From Heterodera schachtii (lineage: Eukaryota > Nematoda > Chromadorea > Rhabditida > Heteroderidae), in NCBI GenBank assembly GCA_023374025.1, contig SIJG01000001.1:2231787-2295786 (forward strand): a DNA stretch of 64,000 nucleotides, read 5' to 3'. How positions within the stretch are numbered: the first letter of the stretch is position 1; every line of letters starts with the position of its first letter. Made by a program: the position numbers and the translations under genes. The notes beneath the pieces are model-generated. The model saw only the letters and a list, made by a program, of their open reading frames with translations, did not search any database and was not told where the DNA came from. This document shows positions 57,801-64,000 of the stretch, piece by piece.

Positions 57801-59960
57801 TGTTGAAGGGATCACATTTTTAAAAATTATTCAGAAAATGAAAATTGCCTGAATTTCCAAAATAAATATTCAAATAAAAAAGAGGAGCAATTAAAAATGG
57901 AATAATTATTTTTACCCTTTTTAGGCTATGGGAAGATCGAACCCGAAACTATCCAGGTATTTTTTATTGCTTATCAATATTTGGTTTTAGTGTTCAAAAA
58001 AAATTGGCAATAAGAAGGTTATACAAATTAAAAAAAGATTTTTGTTTAAACTGATTTTTTTTTTGTAATTGATTATTAAAATTACTATGTAATTTTCGGG
58101 TATTTTGGTGTCCGTTTTCCGCTTGTACCTTTTGACTTTTGCTGTATAGGCTCGCCTTTTCACCGTCGTTTGGGGTTTTTTCGGCGTCCCTTTCACTGTG
58201 ATCATTCTCACCAACTTGGGCCTTTACATGCGCCGTTTTGAACGGCACATTCGGCGCCATTATTGTCAGAAGAGGCAAAGGGAACGCTTCGCGGAGGGAA
58301 TTCGACGATTTTTTCGGTGGGAAAATTTATGGAAACATCAAAGATGCCATTTGGAGCAGAATCCGAACAATCGGTCCAATTGGGAATGGGATCCCGACTG
58401 TACATCCCCAAACATTTGTAAAGTACGGTATGCCGTTCAGACGGGACGAATACGGTGGGCAGTGGAACAGTGAGGAGACCGTCTCCATCAACCCGTGGTT
58501 TTACGAGGACGAAGAGGCGGAGGACGCGGACGCGGCCAAGCAAATCTCGCCGCTGACCATGGCCGGCGTTGTGTTGGCCTATTTGGTGTCGGATGGCATT
58601 TTGATTTTACCTTAAAAAGAAATTAAAAATGAAGGCCCTCGGTGCCATTCTGTTGCCTCTGTTCAAAGGCCAATTTGACTTTGTCAACGGCCTTTTCTAC
58701 TCGTATTTGTGCTTCACCGCCATTGAATATGGCCATTTGATCCCAGAAAAGTGAGAAAGAACCCAATTACAGTAATGCATATACATACAGTAGTTTCCTA
58801 TCACCCTAATTAATTAATCCCTCACTGTATTGCCGTGTATCTTAATGACCTCATTTGCTATAATTGATTCAGCGCTGCGTTCATTCCCCTCGTCCTCCTT
58901 TACATGTGCGTTGGCCTGGCAATTTCGACCATCGCTTTGGGTTTTGACATTTAAAATATTTCTAATTGAAAATTCGCATTATTCTTTTCAGACATTGGAT
59001 CGAATTACGTGAAAAAGTTATATTATTTGGGCAAACGAGCAACTTCCATTGCGCATGCCAGCTTTTTCTATGGCGGAAAACAGTTGAGGGGGGGGGGGGG
59101 GAAGGACGAACGAACCAAATTCAATTTCGAATCGAATCAAATCGAAACGAATGAAACAAAATTGGAACTTAAAAAGTCAAACAAAAGAAAAAAAAAAGGC
59201 AATTTCGAAGCAAAATTTGGCACCATGTTAAGCATCTCCGTTCGCGACCTTTTGGATGCCGTCGGTATGCAAAATTAAAATGGCATTTTTTGCTATTCGA
59301 TCACAAATGTTCAGGCCAAGCGATCGGCATAAGTGAGGATGCGTTGGAAAAGGTCGACCTTGACCGAATGGTTGACGATGCCATTGCAGTCAAAGAGGGC
59401 CAATTGGGCCGAGTGCCGCAAAATTATGTCTTTTTGGTCGGTTATATTAATGTTTAAATTAATAGGAAAAGAAATATTTTGGCTACAGAAAAAATTGAGG
59501 ATTTTTGTTTTTTCAAATTTTGAAAATTCTATAAAAGGCTTTTGGTTGGTCGTCCGTTTGGTGTCGATAGGAGCAGCTGATTTTTTGAAAATTACAAAAA
59601 AAACGTTCCAATGCTCTAAATAGGAACTAATTAAGATGAAATATTAGAACTGGTTATTTTATCATATTAATTGCCCAGGAGGGCATTTGGCCCCCCGAGT
59701 TGATCCCGCTCTTCCAACGCGAGGGACAATTTCCGGAATGGGTGGACGCGGACGAACTGCGCCACTCCATCCGCACGACGGGCAGCAGTGTGTTCAACAA
59801 CAATTTGGCCATGGAAGTGCCGGCACTTTCGCTGTCCACTTTTGCGGACGGACGCCTTCACCGGTCGCTGCACTCGACCAGCTCCACAAGCGGCTCACTG
59901 CACAGACCGCAAATAAAGCAGAAGGACCGGAACAACAACGAAAGCACAAAATTGTTGTAG
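48873..59960 (+). CDS. two-pore-domain K+ channel K2P-A (TWK type), host of nested genes
   Basis: Subunit of a dimeric leak K+ channel. Exons 48873-49057, 49207-49397, 57925-57956, 58150-58316, 58360-58585, 58635-58750, 58873-58940, 58992-59264, 59315-59436 and 59679-59960 sum to 554 codons including stop. TM1 is CCFGLLLLYVMFGGLLLLRF. The extracellular cap has NGT and NES sites. Pore 1 is NFRNAILYGFGILTTLG joined to YGKIEPETIQ across an 8.5-kb intron (49398-57924). TM2 is FTVVWGFFGVPFTVIILTNL, TM3 is GVVLAYLALGAILLPLF and TM4 is FIPLVLLYMCVGLAIST. The post-TM4 block DIGSNYVKKLYYLGKRA is typical of nematode TWK channels. Pore 2 reads FDFVNGLFYSYLCF then TAIEYGH in place of TTIGFGD, so the filter Thr and first Gly are lost. 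The first intron has a GC donor. Introns of 43 and 49 nt are among the shortest in the window. The 282-nt last exon encodes a Ser-rich tail. K2P-B, an unidentified gene and two tRNAs lie in the long intron. Confidence 0.85.
49831..50773 (-). CDS. 3' exons of an unidentified gene inside the K2P-A intron
   Basis: Two minus-strand exons join in phase 0: 50545-50773 (AG acceptor, CAG|GTGGAG donor) and 49831-50007 (TTCAG acceptor, stop TAA). The 135 residues include a basic stretch EARRRLRRAFRSHSRGH, then MLGWQEFSSDESVDWDPYDG, then QLKKMFDGG and a Ser/Gln/His-rich tail. Composition and codon choice look genuine, with GC-rich exons in AT-rich DNA. The first exon needs two upstream bases from another exon that I could not find. 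The K2P-B stop at 51333 lies upstream on the same strand, so these could also be alternative 3' exons of K2P-B. No family is recognised. Confidence 0.5.
51278..51309. repeat. (CTGT)n microsatellite
   Basis: About six CTGT units followed by CTCTCTGTGTGT, just downstream of the K2P-B stop codon. Confidence 0.9.
51333..56603 (-). CDS. two-pore-domain K+ channel K2P-B, nested antisense in K2P-A, with QT-motif tail
   Basis: Fifteen minus-strand exons: 56509-56603, 56296-56386, 55948-56105, 55555-55743, 55228-55325, 54894-55140, 54534-54763, 54186-54304, 53930-54019, 53737-53878, 53558-53642, 52676-52790, 52275-52423, 52020-52210 and 51333-51613. All phases agree, giving 759 aa. TM1 is HLIPLIFVLLYMFVGAFLFF. 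Pore 1 is AGTIFTTIGYGDIACETF. TM2 is ATVAYAILGIPLMLITLNEL. TM3 is VMVAIVTTFAWIFLCAALF. Pore 2 is YFMFISLLTIGLGDVNV. TM4 is VFCFIFVIIGLSLVSMCINV. Both filters are canonical. The TM2-TM3 loop is very long and carries a Glu run coded by a (CTT)n tract. The C-terminal tail (about 280 aa) has repeated QT motifs: HTQTE, EQQTD, ATQTD, DTQTE, EVQTF, VTQTE, AQTDE. Introns after exons 2, 3 and 13 use GC donors. Exons 1-2 are the least certain. Confidence 0.85.
52972..53043 (-). tRNA. tRNA-Ala (AGC), copy 1
   Basis: The reverse complement folds as a full 72-nt cloverleaf. The acceptor stem GGGGCTG pairs with CAGCTCC and the discriminator is A. The anticodon arm is CTTGC-TTAGCAT-GCAAG, giving anticodon AGC. 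The T arm is GTGGG-TTCAATT-CCCAC with a B box. It lies in the K2P-B intron between exons 11 and 12, on the same strand. Confidence 0.95.
53440..53511 (-). tRNA. tRNA-Ala (AGC), copy 2
   Basis: Identical to copy 1 over the whole 72 nt and also over about ten bases beyond the 3' end (AAAAAATGTA in plus-strand reading), 468 bp away. Both lie in the same K2P-B intron. Confidence 0.95.
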
Positions 59961-60670
59961 AAAGAGACGAAGATGGGAAAAGCGGGGGAAAAGCGGCGGC
60001 GGAGGGGGGGGGGGGGGGAAGGAATGCCGAAAAGGACGAAAAGCCACAATTGTTAAACAAAAGACTGTATGACTGTATTTATGTACCCATTTAAAATGAC
60101 TATGTAATTTAATGTGTACCTACAACTTCGAACCCTACTGATAATAGTCAAATTTTGCACAAAATTTATCAAGGAAATAATAATTTTAAAGCAAACATCA
60201 AAAAAGGAAATTTTACAGCAAAATTAAATGTTTTCCTTCAAATAATAGTCTCATTAAAAGGTGGGGTTGGTTGGGGTTATCATCTGCTGATAAGAAATGT
60301 GTTTGTTTATTCCATAATTGCCCACTAATTAATTGCTATTTATTTTTTTATCAACAACATTTTTATTTTCTCAATTTAAAAATACTTTTTTTAATTTGGT
60401 TTTATTTAAAATCAATCTTTTATTTCATTTTCTTCTTTGTTTTATCGACTTTATTCTGAAGATTGGTGTTGTAAAGTTCTTCTTCTGCTGTCTTTTCCTC
60501 CCCTTTAGTTTTGTCCCAAATTGACACTTTACAACTTTTAACCCTTGGCCAAATTATAAACAAAAACAAATTAATGGAAATATTTCCTAAATTACCATTT
60601 ATTTGCTGTTTTTTATTCAATTAATAATTAAGCTATTTTGACTATTATTTTATTGCTTTTCCTTGAAATT
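59961..60670. other. intergenic between K2P-A and dihydropyrimidinase
   Basis: Contains a run of G near 60005 immediately after the K2P-A stop. No exon is supported. Confidence 0.5.
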
Positions 60671-63902
<3,232 letters not shown>

Positions 63903-64000
63903 GACTTAGATTTTAAAATTTAATTATTATAATAAGAAACTAGTGATATAAATTATATGATTTTGCATATTTTTTCTGCGCATTGCTATGAAGAAAGGGG

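Overview
The window is eukaryotic, AT-rich, intron-dense DNA that reads as a nematode genome. The introns are mostly 40-120 nt with TTTTCAG-type acceptors. The gene families are typical of worms: a receptor guanylate cyclase, TWK-type two-pore potassium channels and GnRH-receptor-like GPCRs. I modelled about 100 introns, and about ten of them use a GC donor. From memory, unusually frequent GC-AG introns are a feature of plant-parasitic cyst nematodes such as Globodera. That placement is an inference from gene structure, not from a marker gene.

Layout. 1-6.2 kb: intergenic, with a (ATGA)n tract, a hAT-like element and many long G/C runs. 6.2-13.3 kb (+): GnRH/AKH-receptor-like GPCR 1, with a 2.6-kb minisatellite in one intron. 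13.3-17.6 kb: non-autonomous transposons. 17.6-18.6 kb (+): a 14-3-3 protein. 18.6-24.8 kb: intergenic repeats. 24.8-29.6 kb (+): GPCR 2, a paralogue of GPCR 1. 30.7-31.1 kb (+): a tiny Ala/Gly-rich gene. 31.9-32.4 kb (+): a single HMG-box protein. 33.3-40.9 kb (+): a 31-exon receptor guanylate cyclase. 41.5-45.3 kb (-): a secreted protein with a threefold repeat, a small membrane-anchored coiled-coil protein and a decayed GH25 lysozyme. 47.0-48.1 kb (+): a secreted cysteine-rich protein. 48.9-60.0 kb (+): a two-pore K+ channel (K2P-A). 60.7-63.9 kb (+): dihydropyrimidinase.

The most striking architecture is at 48.9-60 kb. K2P-A is split inside its first selectivity filter by an 8.5-kb intron. 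That intron holds a complete second K2P channel (K2P-B) on the opposite strand, two identical tRNA-Ala(AGC) genes within K2P-B's own intron, and the 3' exons of an unidentified gene. K2P-B has a cytoplasmic tail rich in QT/TQT motifs that resemble dynein light chain LC8 ligands. K2P-A has a non-canonical second filter (AIEYG).

The guanylate cyclase carries two splice-site-seeded tandem arrays: six copies of a 3' splice acceptor before exon 7 and seven copies of a 5' donor after exon 18. The latter lies in an in-frame 30-bp repeat.

Four hAT-like elements end in short inverted repeats and are flanked by perfect or near-perfect 8-bp target duplications or clear terminal repeats. Three of them share an internal palindromic module.

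Many genes belong to signalling: two peptide GPCRs, a cGMP-producing receptor, two K+ channels and a 14-3-3 protein. Nothing in the sequence shows that they are co-regulated. All exon models were assembled by hand from splice consensus, phase and family conservation. There is no transcript evidence.
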